This document shows, piece after piece, positions 1 through 15,107 of a stretch of DNA of 64,000 nucleotides. The notes under the pieces are model-generated. The model was not told the DNA's origin and made no database searches. It saw only the letters and a list, made by a program, of their open reading frames with translations. The stretch lies in NCBI GenBank assembly GCA_036426205.1, contig CM071573.1, forward strand, positions 70,032,817 through 70,096,816, given 5' to 3'. The position numbers and the translations under genes are program-made. How positions within the stretch are numbered: the first letter of the stretch is position 1; every line of letters starts with the position of its first letter. The stretch comes from Ascaphus truei. Taxonomy: Eukaryota > Chordata > Amphibia > Anura > Ascaphidae.

Positions 1-1290
1 CTTAAAAAACATTTCTGGTAAAAACAAAAGTGAGGTGGTCAATAAGATACCAGAAAAAGTTGTGTATGTTAGCTCCATGCCGATTTGCTGCTGTTCACCA
101 TCAAATTCATAGTTCCAGTAGCCCAACTGGTTACAGAAAAATGTAGATATTCTGAAGGTTTTAATACTTTTTATATAGGATCTGATGACTTTTATCTCAT
201 ACACAAGCTTTTGAGATTGCAAAAAAAAATCTTCAACGGTAAACACATTTAAGCTTGGAAGCTTGTGCAAAAAAAGATCCGTTCATTATTTTCATGTTGT
301 ACCATTAAAGGTAATACCAACCTTCTCACTTTAGCACACAATGGCATGCCTAAGCACTTTCTCTCTCTGTACAGAACTTCCCCCAACCGTGACGTGAGCA
401 AAAAACTCGCTTCTCGGAAAATTGCCTGCCATCCATGTCAATTAGGAAGAAGAATGGTCTGCTGCTTGTGCAGGACTAATGTCGACAAAAAACTCTAACT
501 CAGATTTCTGAAACCTAATGTTTATTGAGTAGACTTAGAAGGGAAACCTAATAGATTAATCGAGGCTTTGCTTTCAGCATGACAAGTTAGTGTTAATGTT
601 CTCTCTCTGCTGTTCCATTCATGGTAACACAGTACAAGCAATATCTGCTTTCCTCTTCATTTCAAAGTACCCAATGCTAACCTATCTGCTCCCGCCTGTC
701 TCTCCAAACCCAGGCACCTTGTACATTGGATGGATGATAAGAACTCTCCACTATATCAAATCTATAAAAGGCATATTTTCTACACTCTGTATAAACTGAA
801 GCTCATTCTCCCTGCAGTCAACGAACACATATATATTAACAAAGGTATGACGTTAACCATTGTATCAGATCAATCACTGATCTATTTTGTACATTTAATA
901 AGCGCACATATAGTCAGCCTAGATTTTTCCTCATATACTGGTAGTTTATACATGATTTTTCAAATGACCAAAAACACAGGGAAATCCAAGCATCTGTCAA
1001 ATACATTAATTCAACTAAATAGAAAGGCAAACACATATTTGAATCTGTTTTAGTTTAAGAAGGAGGGCAATCTGTGGGAATAGGGTGCATTTTGTTGTAT
1101 GGCTAGGTTTGTGGGGAGGGGGGTAAAACTGTTACGGGCAGAACATATTTGATAATCTAGAAATCAAATAATAACTGTTTATAAATGATGTTTTACAATG
1201 TTATCCAAACTCTTACTTATTATTGGCACACTTGGAACTTTCTAAGTCCCATTTCTTATTTTAACGAAATGTTGTCACTTGGCCCATATA
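1..1290. other. 3' flank, no gene seen
   Basis: AT-rich sequence without recognisable coding similarity or known repeat ends. Open frames here are short and have no domain features. It could include the distal kinase 3' UTR. A minus-strand AATAAA occurs near 524-519. Confidence 0.4.
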
Positions 1291-1427
1291 GGGTCATATT
1301 TAGTAGGCAGTCTTCTACCACAAGGCACTTTCTAGCGTTAGAAGACACTTCGCCATCAAGTCAAATGGCGGCAAGGTATCTTCCAGTGCTGGAAAGGGTC
1401 TCATGGTAGAAGACTGGATAGTAAATT
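1291..1427. repeat. Palindromic short repeat, family B
   Basis: A foldback unit whose ends read like CATATTTAGTAGGCAGTC and its inverted complement, with an internal mirrored TTCCAG/CTGGAA block. Further copies lie at 1950-2095, 17401-17553, 22448-22545, 25925-26000, 30211-30310 and 58527-58635. It is a non-autonomous dispersed element of unknown class. Confidence 0.6.
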
Positions 1428-1949
1428 ACAGTATGGCCATTGTGTCCCAGAATTAGGACTTTAGCTAAATCAATGAATTGTTGATACCGCCAAATCTGTT
1501 TCCTATACAATACTTCACCCTACACAATCCTGTGTCTCTTTCAGCCGAGTCTATTAAAGGCACATTTATAAACACATCCACCATATGCCGAAACAAAGTG
1601 AAGGCACAAGCGCATAGGGGGAGAATGTATCAAGGCAATTTTAGAGCAAAATGGATGCCAAGTTGCAATTTCCATCCTTACATCTCAGGGTACAATGGAT
1701 CAGGGTGCTTTACTCCCACTTTACCCTGTGTGGGTTGGCTTGAGATTTAAGGGGTGCAAATAGAAGGAATTAGGGAGGAGTTACAAGATGAACATCTAAA
1801 GCGATATATCAAGTCTGCATCACTGTGCGTCAGGGATGAAGAATCCCCTTTAATAAAATTTGTGTAAAAATAAGATTTAGTATTTGCATTGATACATACC
1901 CCCTATACACTACTGTATGTGCACATTGTATGGGGAAGCAAAACACTTA

Positions 1950-2095
1950 GGCCTATCTTTACTAAAACAGCCTTTTGCCATAATACACTTCCTGCTGCTG
2001 GAAGATACATTGCAGCCTATTGACTCGAAAGGGCTGTTGCTGTAGGTGTCTTCCAGCGCTGGGAAGTCTAATGGCAGAAGGCAGCTTATTAAACA
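1950..2095. repeat. Palindromic short repeat, family B
   Basis: Starts CTTTACTAAAACAGCC and ends with GCAGCTTATTAAA. It contains the mirrored GCTGGAAGA and TCTTCCAGC blocks of this family. Confidence 0.55.
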
Positions 2096-2716
2096 TGTTC
2101 CCTTAATACCCATTAACAAAATGGTCTTCTTCAAATCCTTTGTTAGCAGAAGACCTGTAACGTGTGCTCCTTCAGCGTAGAAAGAGTTAGATATCCAGAC
2201 ATTTGAGGCCTTAACTAATAACTAGAAATGATTTGTTCTTTACTGTGTGGCAAGTACTGTATAAATGTTTGACATACATTCAGGAAGTTCATGGGCATTT
2301 TGAAAGATTTCTGTAGAACTTAAAGCACCAGTCCCACTTACATAATACTTATCTTTCATTCATAGTTCCTACAGTATGAGTCACGTTAAAAGCACTCCTG
2401 AGAAATACTGTCATCACATATCTCCACATTTGTGACATCCTCAGATGTATCACGGGACATGGGTCGCTGATGCAAGAGAGGAGGAGAAAAATGACGTAAT
2501 ACTTTTTTGCAATGTTCTCATAATGGTCCATCACTAACACCCCTTTTCAGTATCTAGACAGATGAGTTGAACTGTTATTTCTATAACTCATTCCTCCACT
2601 GGAACTGGTGAAGCATCTTGTTAGCTGTAGGACTGGTGCTGTAAGTGTCCAGTGCTCTCAGATAGAGATGGTATCTGGTAATCTGAGGCACCTTCACAGT
2701 AGGAAAACTAGAGAAT

Positions 2717-2812
2717 TTAGAAGTTTTTGTCCCATCCCGAGAGCTCATCTGGTGGGTCTTCAACCTCAGGGAGGAAGTTGTCGAAATAACTGTGATCCGT
2801 GATCCCCTTGAT
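2717..2812 (-). CDS. prkg2: Coding exon 18: C-terminal tail and stop
   Basis: Encodes residues 727-757 and a TAA stop at 2719-2717. The sequence includes DHSYFDNF and ends [13 protein letters not shown], matching the PKG2 C-terminus (…SGWDKDF in the human protein as I recall it). The acceptor is GTTTTTAG. No polyadenylation site can be fixed; an AATAAA lies near 524-519 on the minus strand, but nothing ties it to this gene. Confidence 0.95.
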   Translation of the reverse strand: MKGITDHSYFDNFLPEVEDPPDELSGWDKNF

Positions 2813-3596
2813 CTAAAAACAGAAGAAGAAAAAAAGACAATGAACATAGACACTTTCTAATGACACATTGCTACATAACTAATCACTGTTTATAGATACA
2901 ACCATATGGTAATAATGTGTATTACTTGTGACTTCATATAATGGGTTATTGTTTTGTACATTAGTTAGGAAAACTGAATGCTATTCAATGTGAGGAAAAA
3001 CTTGCGTTTTTCTATATCCATTAAGAATTGTCTATGCCGGAAATTTGCATGATTTGACATCTCATTTGTATGCACTTTTTCCCAATTAGTGCCTATTTGA
3101 TACGATATCACCCAGAAAGTTACAGCCAGAAATGCTGCTTCCCCAAGAGATAGAGCAGGAGAGGTGAAGAGAATTAGACTAATTTTGACATTTTTGGGAT
3201 TTGCATATTTCCCAGGTGTATCACCCTGTCTCGGTAGTGCCTTATGAGGCTGCAAACCATGCGAAAGTTGCTCTTTTTGAGTCACAATAGAAAGCCGCAG
3301 CAGAGGTCGCAAGAAAGTAACCAAGCTTTATATCAGGGGTGGCCAACAGGTCAGGTTTTAAGGATATCCCTTCTTCAGCAGAGGTGGCTCAGTCAAAGAC
3401 TGCTAAATTATCTAAAATTATTAGATGTCATTGCAACATTCTCTAAAATCACTAGATTTGTTTAATGATGAGACTATAACTACGGCACACACACCATGTT
3501 TCATTCAATGACAATATTTCGCTGAAAGCTTACAAATTTGATGAAATGTACTGTATCGCAGGAAATCGAATGCGAATATAGTTTGGACGAGAGAGA

Positions 3597-3636
<40 letters not shown>

Positions 3637-6600
3637 AGAGAGAGAGGAGAGAGAGAGGAGAGAGAGAGAAGAGAGAGAAGAGAGAGAAGAGAGAGGAGAG
3701 AGAGAAGAGAGAGGAGAGAGAGGAGAGAGAGAGAGGAGAGAGAGAAGAAAGAGAAGAGAGAGAAGAGAGAGAGACCCTTCTCACTACAGTTCCAAGTGCT
3801 ACAGTATGTAAGCACACCTTTAAACAACACATGAACAGACATCTGTGCCCAAAAAGGAATACACACCTGAGATGCCTGGGATATATCATAATTTAGACAT
3901 ACAAATCATATAAATCAGCATATTTCCCAAGTATCTCAGGTGTGTTCCATGTTGTGCACGGTATCTCTCCATATGTCGTTTAAAGGTGTGTTTGGGTAGG
4001 TATATAAATAGCGAGTGTTTTTCCATCTGCGAAATCGCCATTTTCGCAATGGATTCGGACTTTTGCAAAACGTTTCTCTCTCTCTACTCTCAGGTATCTA
4101 CCCAGGAATAATTTAACCTATTTGTAGCGCTACCCTACTTAACGAAATCATCTACTACATGTAAATATATATATATATATATATATATACACCTACAGTA
4201 TATATATGTACAGTATATATACCACAATAATAATGGTGAATATTGAAATAAACAAGTGATATAAAAGTATATGAAGTGTACAATTGGCAGGAACAGATAA
4301 GGAATGATCCTACCTGGTGCAGCACTAAAAATATACCTTCAACAGTTGGCATATCCATAGAGTTCCCAGGTATCATTCATCTCACCACTCGGAGTACAGG
4401 TTCATCTATTTGTAGTGGTATATAAGCAAATGAGCCCACTCCCGCCAATGAAAATCTCATAGAATTAATTGTGGCCTTGAGCAATGCTCTTTGATATACA
4501 GGAACAAAGTATATTCTATGGCACAGAACATTGTGAAATGTAACTTGTACTGCCATTTGATGGAAAATAATTACTGTTTGCTCTTGTATTTTCCATGGTC
4601 TTTTGGACATGAATAACTGGTGGACTTTATCCAAATCCCAGAAACAGGGCAAGTTATTTTATTTCCAGGTGCTTCAAGCAGTGATTGGAGTTTAAGCGCT
4701 ACAGGGCAAGCACATGTGCCTGAAAAAAATATATGTACAGCATGGTCGTATAAAAAAATCTCTCTTAACATTAGCGATATGGATTATTAACTGATGGTTA
4801 TGGCAGGTTTTGCTCAGCACAGAGAGACATCAAACAAAGAGGAGTAGCTGAAGGGTGTCATAGCATAACGCAGTGCCGTGTGTCATGTTTAGCATTCATC
4901 AACATATGAGAAAGTCCTGATTGTATACAAGGTGGGAGACTGGGTCCATTAGTGACATGTGATATTAATCCGATTTAATTCCTAACGTGTTTTAAATAAA
5001 GACACATGTCAAATTGATATTGTTGGTGTCTAACTGTTAAACTGCCTCCTTTAAATAGAAGTGTTGGGAAAAGATGTCCTTTCACTGTATTCACCTATTT
5101 TCAAGGACACTTAATGGGAACTGTCAAGATATAGCGACTCCATGAGCGATGTTTAAATGGAAATATTCTGACTTGTATGAGACTCAATTAATGTTTGAGA
5201 CCAATAATGCTTTAATGAATGGGGAGAAGGTGCAGATTAGTGGTAAATTACTACCTTTAAAGCAGACAGGTTGTGTTAAATTCCTAGTGTCAGCTCCTTG
5301 TGACCTTGGGCAAGTGATCTTATCTCCCAGGGCCTGAGGCTGTACGCCAGAGGTGGCCAACTCCAGTTCTCAAGAGCTACCAAGAGGTCAGGTTTTTAGG
5401 AAATCCCTGCTTCAGCACAGATGCCTCAATCAGTGGCTCAGTCTTCGATTGAGCCACCTGTGCTGAAGCAGAGATATCCTGAACACCTGACCTGTTGGCT
5501 ACCCCTGCTCTACTCTATAGGGAGGGACTTGCGTCAGATAAACAGATCAATGTACTGTATAGTGCAGTATTGAGTGTATTTCTTTATAAGAAAAAATATT
5601 ATTATTATTACTACAGTTGACAGAACAGTCTTGTTATTCTATTAAAATAAATTTTTAAACCCACATGTCCTTTCCTTCCTCATAGGAACAGAAGCGCTGA
5701 GTATTTGCATTTGTTGTTCATGTATCTAATAAATACGTGACCAGAAGCACTAACTTTTATTGGGAAATGTATGTCGGTAAACGTAATAAACCAAGCACAT
5801 TTAGCTGAAAATATAAATCTATATTAATGACCATGTCAAATCTGCAAAAGCCTTTAACAAATAAATTCATTTCCAAAACAATTGGTTGGAACAAAGATTT
5901 CTCATTTTAATTTGAATTAACGGCACCTACCTCTCTCTTCAATGGAGAGGACAATTTGTGGCTGCGCAGCCCTTCCCAGTTGAAACCTTGGAACCACCTG
6001 TAATTGTGCATCAATTTCATTATAACGGCCATCAATTCTAGTAGCCTTAGTGGCACTATAAGACATACTGTACAGGTGAGACACCCTAACCATTATTCTC
6101 TACTTGTAGCTAGATACAGTATGAATGTGTTCAATGAATGTGTCTCCTGGAAAGCTGATTAAGACCGGATCCTTACAATTCCTATTTATTTGATTTATGT
6201 TATTCCAGACTAAGGATAACATTAGCAACTTTATTCATTCTGTGGTTAGTAGGGTCAACTACAATATGTTTTAGTAGCTGTTTCCATGATTTTTGACAGT
6301 TAGTGCTTAGCACATGAGACAGTGTTCTAGTTGGGGGGTGGGGGGAGATTGCCATTGCTAGTGAGGAGGCGTCTCTCATAGGGAAACATGGTGAACTACC
6401 TGCAGCTACAAACAGGCCTTATCTGCATCATGTCCATGATTAATATTCAACCATTAGGGTCTGTGTTAAATGGTAACATGTCACACATCTTGCATGAATT
6501 TCTTAGTAAAATCGATTTACGCCACTTGATCTCTGCACACAAAACATGCAGAACAACAAAGGTAAGAGATGCAGAAATGGGTACAAACCATTATGATACA

Positions 6601-8632
6601 TACAGTTACATCTGGAGAAGGACTGGCTCAGTGAGTGATAGACACTGACTCTGTAATCAATAACACTGAGTTTGAATCAGGAGGATTCAACTCCCGGTGT
6701 CAGCTTCTTGGGCAAGTCACTTTATCTCCCTGTGACTCAGGCACCAAAAAAAGATTGTAAGCTCATCTGTAAAAATCCATATGTGCTGTGTACTGCGTGC
6801 TATTCTGTAATTGAGAAGTGCTCTGATTCCCATTGGGAGAAAAGTGCTACAGTATATGAACTGAAGTTATTATTATAACTGTGACGGAGTCTTGTGTGGG
6901 CCCCTAAAAGTTATCACAAACGATAATTTTTTTTTTTAAAAACACACACACCCTTTTTAGCATTTTTACCTTCAGCCGCACCACGCTAAACCAAAACCCG
7001 AAAGCAAAAAAATATGTGGTCAGAATTTACTTGTGACGTTGAGTCCATCACAGTGCGATATTAACTTTGCTGCTTTGTTCAGTGTACTTGACACTTTTTC
7101 ACTAAAGGAAATTTTTTATTCAGAGCTGCAGGCTACTCAGAACAATCATGAAAGCCAGGGGTTCTCAACTCCAGTCCTCAAGACCCCTCAACAGGTCAGG
7201 TTTTCAGGATATCCTTGATTCAGGACAGGTGGCTCAGTCGAAGAGCCTGCTTCCGCACAGGTGGCTCAATCAGTGGCCATCTGATTGAGCCACCTGTGCT
7301 GAAGCAGGGATATTCTGAAAACCTGACCTGTTGGAGGGTCTGAAGCCCTGCGTCTGAGGTCTGAGTTGAGAACCCCTGATGAAAGGCATTCATTTTTGCT
7401 AACAAAAACAGAAATCGGTATAAACTGAATTCCTTGGATAAACAAACTTGGTCATGTTTCACTAAAAATGGGTGAATACCAAAAATGCGGAAACGCTACT
7501 AATAGATCATTTACTTATAGATTTTCTTATTTTCTCTGCAAAATGCCACTGCTGCCTGAAAGTCAAAATTCATATATAAAAAGATTCTTAACCAGATTTA
7601 CCAGACAACGCTACCCCCATCCTATTCCTTTTTAACATACGTACTTGTGCTTTCTAATATCACTGATGCCGTTTTTACGATTTCCAAGTCTTTCTGCTGG
7701 ATTAATCCTAGAAAATAAAGAGGAGACAAAGGATATAATTCTCAAACTTCACACTTTCCGAACAGGCATTAACCCTGAGACTGACGTGCTGTATAAGGTA
7801 ATTAGTTGATAGACACTATTAATAAAATGTATGTCTTATGTAGGGTTACCACAAATCCATCCTAAAAAAGAGGACAGCAAAAGCTGACCACGCATGCGCG
7901 CGTGATGAGCGCCAACTGCGCTTGGGCATGCATGGCTTTCGTTCGAGCATGCGCAAGCAGCATTTGATGGTTGCACATGCGCGAGCTCCGACTGCGCATG
8001 CACGAGTGCCGTCAATGCAGGCGTCGGCACTCATTGTTCAAGCATGCGCAGTCGGCGGTCATCGGACGCGCATGCGCGGTAAGCGTTCCCAGACATTTTT
8101 AATTATTTAAAAATTCCTCCCGGACGGCGAACTTCAATCAAGAAGCCGGACTTGTCCGGGTAAGTACGAACGTATGGTAACCCTATCATGACATCTTGTG
8201 CGCCACGTATATGGCATCACGATGTCACCAACAAGACTAAATCAAGAGACCTGACCCCAACCCCTGCCCACCAACCAAGCAAGCTCTCGATGCACCTAAC
8301 CCATAGCCCGGCCATAATGTTCCCACCCATACCCAGCACAATAACATCTTAACAATGACTCTAATCTATATGTAACCACACCTTTAGTTACTAAAACAGT
8401 GTACAGCGCCCTGGAGAAGAAGAGGTAGTTTGTAACAAAAACAGGACAGTGCCTCCAAAAACCCTGATGCTGTGATCCTCAGAATAGATTAAGAACAGTG
8501 TTGCAATTATAAGAAATCGTTGCACAATAGAGTAGTGTAATAGTATGAATCCCTTGTTAGTGAGTCTCTGTATAGAGAGACGCCTGATTTCCTTATAGAT
8601 CAAGTATCAATGATTTGAAAGTTCAATAATGC

Positions 8633-8667
<35 letters not shown>

Positions 8668-9720
8668 CCTAACACATGTGGGTGTTGTCTTCATAAGTAC
8701 ATGTTAGAATTGGTACTCACGGGATTTCCTCAGATAGCGCAGCTTCGACGTGCTTCTGCCGATGTCCGTTGCAAGATAGAAAAAGGTGAGTTTGGTGGTT
8801 CAAAATAAAAACACTCCTACTCGTTTTGCGCCGGTGGGCGCTTTATCAAAGAGCAGATAAAGCGCTCACGGGCGCGAAACGCGCAAGTGTTTTAATTTGT
8901 GCTACACGTGCAAATATATTTTTCCAGTAATGTAACCTACAACCCTCGGAGCGTTTACTTTCGATTGTGAACCGCCAAACTCACCTTTTTCTATCTTGCA
9001 GCGCCCTGGATAAGGGCACGATATAAATGTTGTTATAAATAAATAGTGAATGAGTGTGTGTGCGCGTATAAGTCAGCTCATTTTAAAGCATATTTCATTT
9101 TATATTGATCATTGAAAGGAGTTGTATAACAGACATATTAACCTCCAGAGTAACGGTTTGATTTTAATGAATTGTTACAATACCAAAATGTCCAAATATA
9201 CACATAACACATATTTATCGTGCTTGTCCCAGCACAGTCAACATTTTATTGTAACATTGAGCTGCAGAAGAAAAACTGATATAACATAGTATTCACAGGG
9301 ATTACTAGTGATAGCCATCATATATATATTTGATCCTCTGATGAAGTCGCCGTTCTATTTGCGACGAAACGCGTAAGAGCGCTATTGGCAACACTAAGCA
9401 TCCAGCTCACTGAGCTTCTGTTGAATCGGATGGGAACTTTTGTGCTGCGGAACCAAGTAATCGTGTGCAGCTTCTGCTGGGGGGCCGTTGAGTAGACGCA
9501 CATCACGGAGGTGCCCAGCTGTAGGAAGAGACTTACACGTATGCAGCCACAAGACTTCAGTTCCTGACTGACGGAGATACTACGGATGACTGGTGTTCTT
9601 GTTCAATGCGCATGTCCTACCTCAATGCTGTGAGTGAACTGATTTTAGCTTGTGATTAATAAAGCCTTAATTATTTACTATTTACACTATGGAGCCCGCA
9701 CTGTCCCTCTTTGTCTATAT

Positions 9721-9791
<71 letters not shown>

Positions 9792-12700
9792 CTCATTCCC
9801 TTTGCTCGTTGTACATGAGTGAGAGTAGTGTTGATTGCACATTATCTGGCTTTTGCTTTTATGTAATTTTGAGATTTCGGTTTTCAGACACACGTGAAAG
9901 ACATGTTAGCAGTGTATTGATGGAGTGGCAGCATTCATTGTATTGAATGTCTTCTACACCTCGCCAAGAAACTGTGCAGTGTAAACTCTCTCACTTATCA
10001 AACACCTCTCACCAAATAGTTTCTGATGCACAGTGCTTACGTGGCACATTTAATTTCTTCTGGACACTACAGGAGAGTAATTCCCTTTAACCCTGAGCTT
10101 TATTACAGTTAAAGCTGCACTTATGAAAACAATGTTGATGCAACCTTTGTCCTGCATTGTATAGATGTTTTTTTCTGTAGATATTCTCACGTCAGACTAA
10201 CACTTACTGCTGAGGCGGGGGCCTGAGGTCTACTCCCCGTTATGACCGGTGCGTTCTCGTTCACTGAGCACGTGGCCAAAGATCAGACACTAGGATATGA
10301 CACTGTTATGGATAACCATGCAAGTATTTATATTTAACCCCCTGTTATATAAACAGAATTGGGATCCTCTGTGCGAGGATCCTATACATACATCTACAGT
10401 ACTGTTAATGCGCTGCACAATTGTGTGCCAATGTCTCTCAGAGTCCTCACTATCCCGTGTTGCAAGAGGCCCGTGTGTAGATGCTAGCACCAACGTTGGA
10501 GCACTGTGTTATTCTGTAGCAGGCCTGTCTCTTCACAATGACTTTGGTACCCTTGTATGAAGATGAGGATTTCCTCTTTGTTTACTCACAACTCCCCTCG
10601 ATAGGCCAGAGACACGCAGAAATGCACTATTAGCCTGCTGGAGTTGGTAGTGTGATACTGTGCTGGGTTGTGTGTTTACTGGGCTGCTATTTGCTTAAGG
10701 CAAATGTATTGCAAATGCTTATGATAATTGATTATTACTGAATGACAATGATGGGGAGGATCCTGATCAACAACTGACCTCAACGTCTCTGAGTGTGCAA
10801 GGTCACCTAGCACCTGCCCCCATTCATGGTCAAGGGTATCTTTACTCACTGCACAATGGCCCACACTAGTGTGAGGACTGGAGGAGTAGGGATGGAGACT
10901 GATAATCCAGAACTATAGGCCTCCTAGCCTCTCGAACCTCTGTGTGCAAACAGGGCCAAGCAGGGCACTAGGGCAGGCAAGCAGGGCACTAGGTCAGGCA
11001 AGTAGGGCACAAGGGCAGGCAAGCAGGGACAAGTAGGACACAAGGGCAGGCAAGCAGGTCACTAGGGCATTCAAGAAAGGCCAAGTAGGGCACAAGGGCA
11101 TGCAAGCAGGATCAAGCAGGACAGGCCTGTGAGAGGACCAGCAGGTTACTCTAGCACTGCAAAAAGGAATGAATGCCAAAGTGGCACCATGGCTGGAGGT
11201 GGCAGCTTCCAGACTCAACTCTGATCATTACAGTAATGACTCCTGCATTCTTTCTCCATTTATAAAATGAGTTGAGTTTGTGGGGACTACATTTGGTTCA
11301 GTGAATGATTGAGTGGTTTATCTTATTACAACTCCAGTATGTTTTACCAAAGTCAGGTACAGGTAGGGTCGCCAGACGTCTCGTGTACACAGGATTGTCC
11401 CTTATTTCATTGACTTGTCCCGGATAAGTCTGTCGGGACGCATTACTATCCCGTATTTTAGTGTATTGATGTGAAATGCCTGAGCTTATAATTACTGTAA
11501 TTAAATCAGTCATACAAACGTAACACATTTCTAATTGAGTGTAATAGTTACCTTTTCCGATAGATGTCGCCTTACTAAATTATTAATATAATAAAGTTAT
11601 GACACTGCCTGGTCATTACACAATCGCACCCACCCCTATAGGCGTTACTTGTTCTCCCACCGCTAGTTGTTAGGCCTGTGCACGTCTTTTCCATCCGCCA
11701 AGTGTAGAGATGATAAAAACCAAAGAATATAGCATTTAGACGGGAGATACCATTCAGCTGGAAGCTTTTGCAAATCATTCATTGCTCATTATGACGTCAC
11801 ACTTTCATACTGGATTTCAACGTCCCGTATTATAAAACTTAAATGTGACAACCCTAGGTGAAGTTCTTGGCTTCAGAGGAATAGTTGCTTTGGGCCACTT
11901 AATATGATCATGTTCTACATGCAAGTAATGTGAACACTGTCACACTTATTGTTTCATTCCACTAGATCCCAGCAAAGCAATGAGTTGCCCGTTCTGTTTG
12001 ATGATTGCATGTGCAGTACTGCATCTCCCAGTCCCTAGGCACTTCCCTGTACATAATGCCTTTCTATATTTAGAGTTTATGTACACAGGGCATTTAGAGA
12101 AGCTTGGCACAAACTGCTCTTTATCATGGCTTGTCAAATATCATTTTCATTTCTGCTGAACAGAAAATTACTCTGTTTTTTGGAGCTTGAGAGAGTGGGT
12201 AAGGTTTGCAGGCAAATAAATACAGTAAAAACATCCAGGATAACAGTTCGGTCCCCTTTTTACATTGTGCAAGTACTGTACTGGTGCTGTTGTGTTACTG
12301 ATTTGGGATATGTTCATAGACGTACAATTTGCTAACTGATTATGCCCAAAGTGAATAACAGTCTTCACAGTAACATGGCGATCATAAGCCAAGATAACTC
12401 ATGAAGAGCATGTATTGAATGTCGTAACAAGTGAATATAGCAGAATTTATATTAATACTGGTTCAATACTCTATGGCAACGCTATGTCACTAGGAATCAC
12501 AGGGGAAGATAATTGTATTCTCCTATGTCCTGAGTAATAAAATTACATTGTAACTTCTTTGGAGAGGGGGATCGTTATGTCTATGTTATTGCATGATGAA
12601 AGTGCTGTGTGCAAAACCAGTATTATAATATATTATTTTATTATATTATAAATATTATTCTAAGCATTTTTATTAACAAAGGGGCTAGCAAACAAGGAAA

Positions 12701-15014
12701 CTTGTAACATTGACAAACCAACATTTTGTTCTATAGTGGAGGACAGAGAACACTACACGATAAATCCCTGTAAATTAAGGATCCACTGATCTTTTTGGGG
12801 CCAGTATCGATCATGAGTGACAATAAAATGTCATGTGAATGTTTTCTCCTGAACTGTTGCATACAGAGTACTGGTAAAATGGGTTCCTTTTTCCATTTTC
12901 ATTAGCTGGTAAAGATGAGTTGGTTCATAGGCTCATTATCTGAGCTCCCCGAAACCCACACAGTAGATCTGAGCCAAACAAAACGCAGCTCGGATCTTTG
13001 GGGCACAATCCACAGCAAAAAATGAACCCAAACCTTGTTCTGCCTCAGATCCGGGTGTGTGGTTAAGTCAAGCAATCAGATTGCTTGATTGAACATTTGG
13101 TGAATAACCGTGGTAAGGGAGACAGGCCTTTTATAAGGGCAACCCCCCTCGCATAACATAGCAGTTGGTAGAGGAGAGAGAACAATGAGGAGGGGCTGCC
13201 CTTTATGAAGTCTGAAGATAAAGAATGTTTTTTTTCATGAAATACCCTTTGAGGCTATTTGAATATGTAGCAAGACTTACAGAAGTGGATTCCAACTCCA
13301 GTCCTCAAGGTCCCCCGGCAGGTCAGGTTTTAGGTCAAAATGACTGAGAAGTTGGTACTCAAGTAGGGATATCCTTAAAACTTGACCTGTTGGGGGTTCT
13401 TCAGGACTGGTGTTTGGAACCTCTCAGCTACAGCAATGTAAGTCATTTCTACAGAGGAGGGGTTTGTAGGTGTGTTTCCCCAGGGTAGCTGATTAGGCAT
13501 CATTAATACACTAATACTCATGCACAAATTCCCAGAGCCAGCTACACTGCAGTTGGCAAAATCCATGCCCTTTGCAATGCTATGTGCAAGGAATAATATC
13601 CAGCCTTATGTGGATTGAGACTTCATGACTCAGATTGCCTATTTTTTAGTCTAAGCCTATATTCCCATTAAATATAATTTCATTCGGCAGCTGCACACAT
13701 TGATTGCCTATTATGTATTCTGGCGTGACTCTTTATTTTTATTTTTTTAGCTGTGTCATATCTAGCTGAAGCGTCTGCCCTTGATGAAAAAAAAAAAAAA
13801 AGACTACCTCGTCAATAAACACATTGTTGGGACTAACAATTGTGCCACGAACAATGCAGCAAAGTCTATAAATACCCCTAGCAAACTACAATAAATAATT
13901 ACAGTCTCAGCCATTACAGATCTGCTGCCGTGAGATCTATGTAACATTTTTAACAGTTGAACAGTTCAATAGAGTTTTCATTTCTCAACAAGCTGTGTCT
14001 TCATTCACCTTTCTGTGCCAGCTCCTATCCTTTCATCTGCACACTGGATACATCTTTCTCTATGACGTCTGTACTATGAATACAGTACCAACAATTCATT
14101 TTACAGTAAGGGAAGAGTTATAGTTGATTGATTTTTACCTAACTTGTCTTGCAATATGATGCTGATCCTTTTGTCAACGAAAGAGTAATAATATAAAATA
14201 TGTTTCACCAGTGCTGAAAGTACCATTAACAAGGCCATGGCCCATAGGTATCAGGGCACAAATGGTACAACTTTAGGGCAATAAACGGCACCATATATAC
14301 CAGAAAAAAGCCCATTAAGTTCAGTAGCTTTTTTTTATTTGATAGATCTATTTTGTATACAGAATTGCACCCATTGTGTCTTGATATCTGTAGACCATTG
14401 TACTGTGGTTAAATCCAGCACTGGTGGACAAAGTTCTTTACACACCAATTTATAAGAATTATGTTTCAAGCAGATCCCTTCTTCATTAAAAATGAAGGTG
14501 AAATTCAATTTGCTTTTAATAATTAAAAAAAAAGTAAATTTATCTCCAATTCTATATACTCCAAAGTGGCCGCTCTGTGTAAAAATATTAATATGTAGTG
14601 TAGGGTTTCTCAACTCCAGTTCTCAAGACCCCCCAACTGGTCAGGTTTTAATGATATCCCAGCCTCAGCACAGGTGGCTCAAGCAGTCCCTGCTTCAGCA
14701 CCGGTGGCTCAATCAGAGGCTCAGTCTTGGACTGAGCCTCTGATTGAGTCACCTATGCTGAAGCAGGGAAATCTTGAAAACCGGACCAGTTGGGGGGGTC
14801 TTGAGGACTGCAGTTGAGCCCCCCGATGTAATGCATTGGAGGAAATGTTGAAAATGGATGCAGGATCATCACAGCCACTCTAACCGGCTCTCGGTTTATT
14901 TTGCTGAACCACGTGGCCTCAGTGTGTTTATCAGCAGTAAATACGGACACAGTCGGCTGCACTCTTTCTCGGTGAATAATCCATTTACAGTACTTGTGGT
15001 TACAAATGACACAG

Positions 15015-15107
<93 letters not shown>

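Noticed and set aside
3501..3889. Arg/Glu-rich and Ser/Leu-rich open frames
   Set aside because: They cover the GA microsatellite only.
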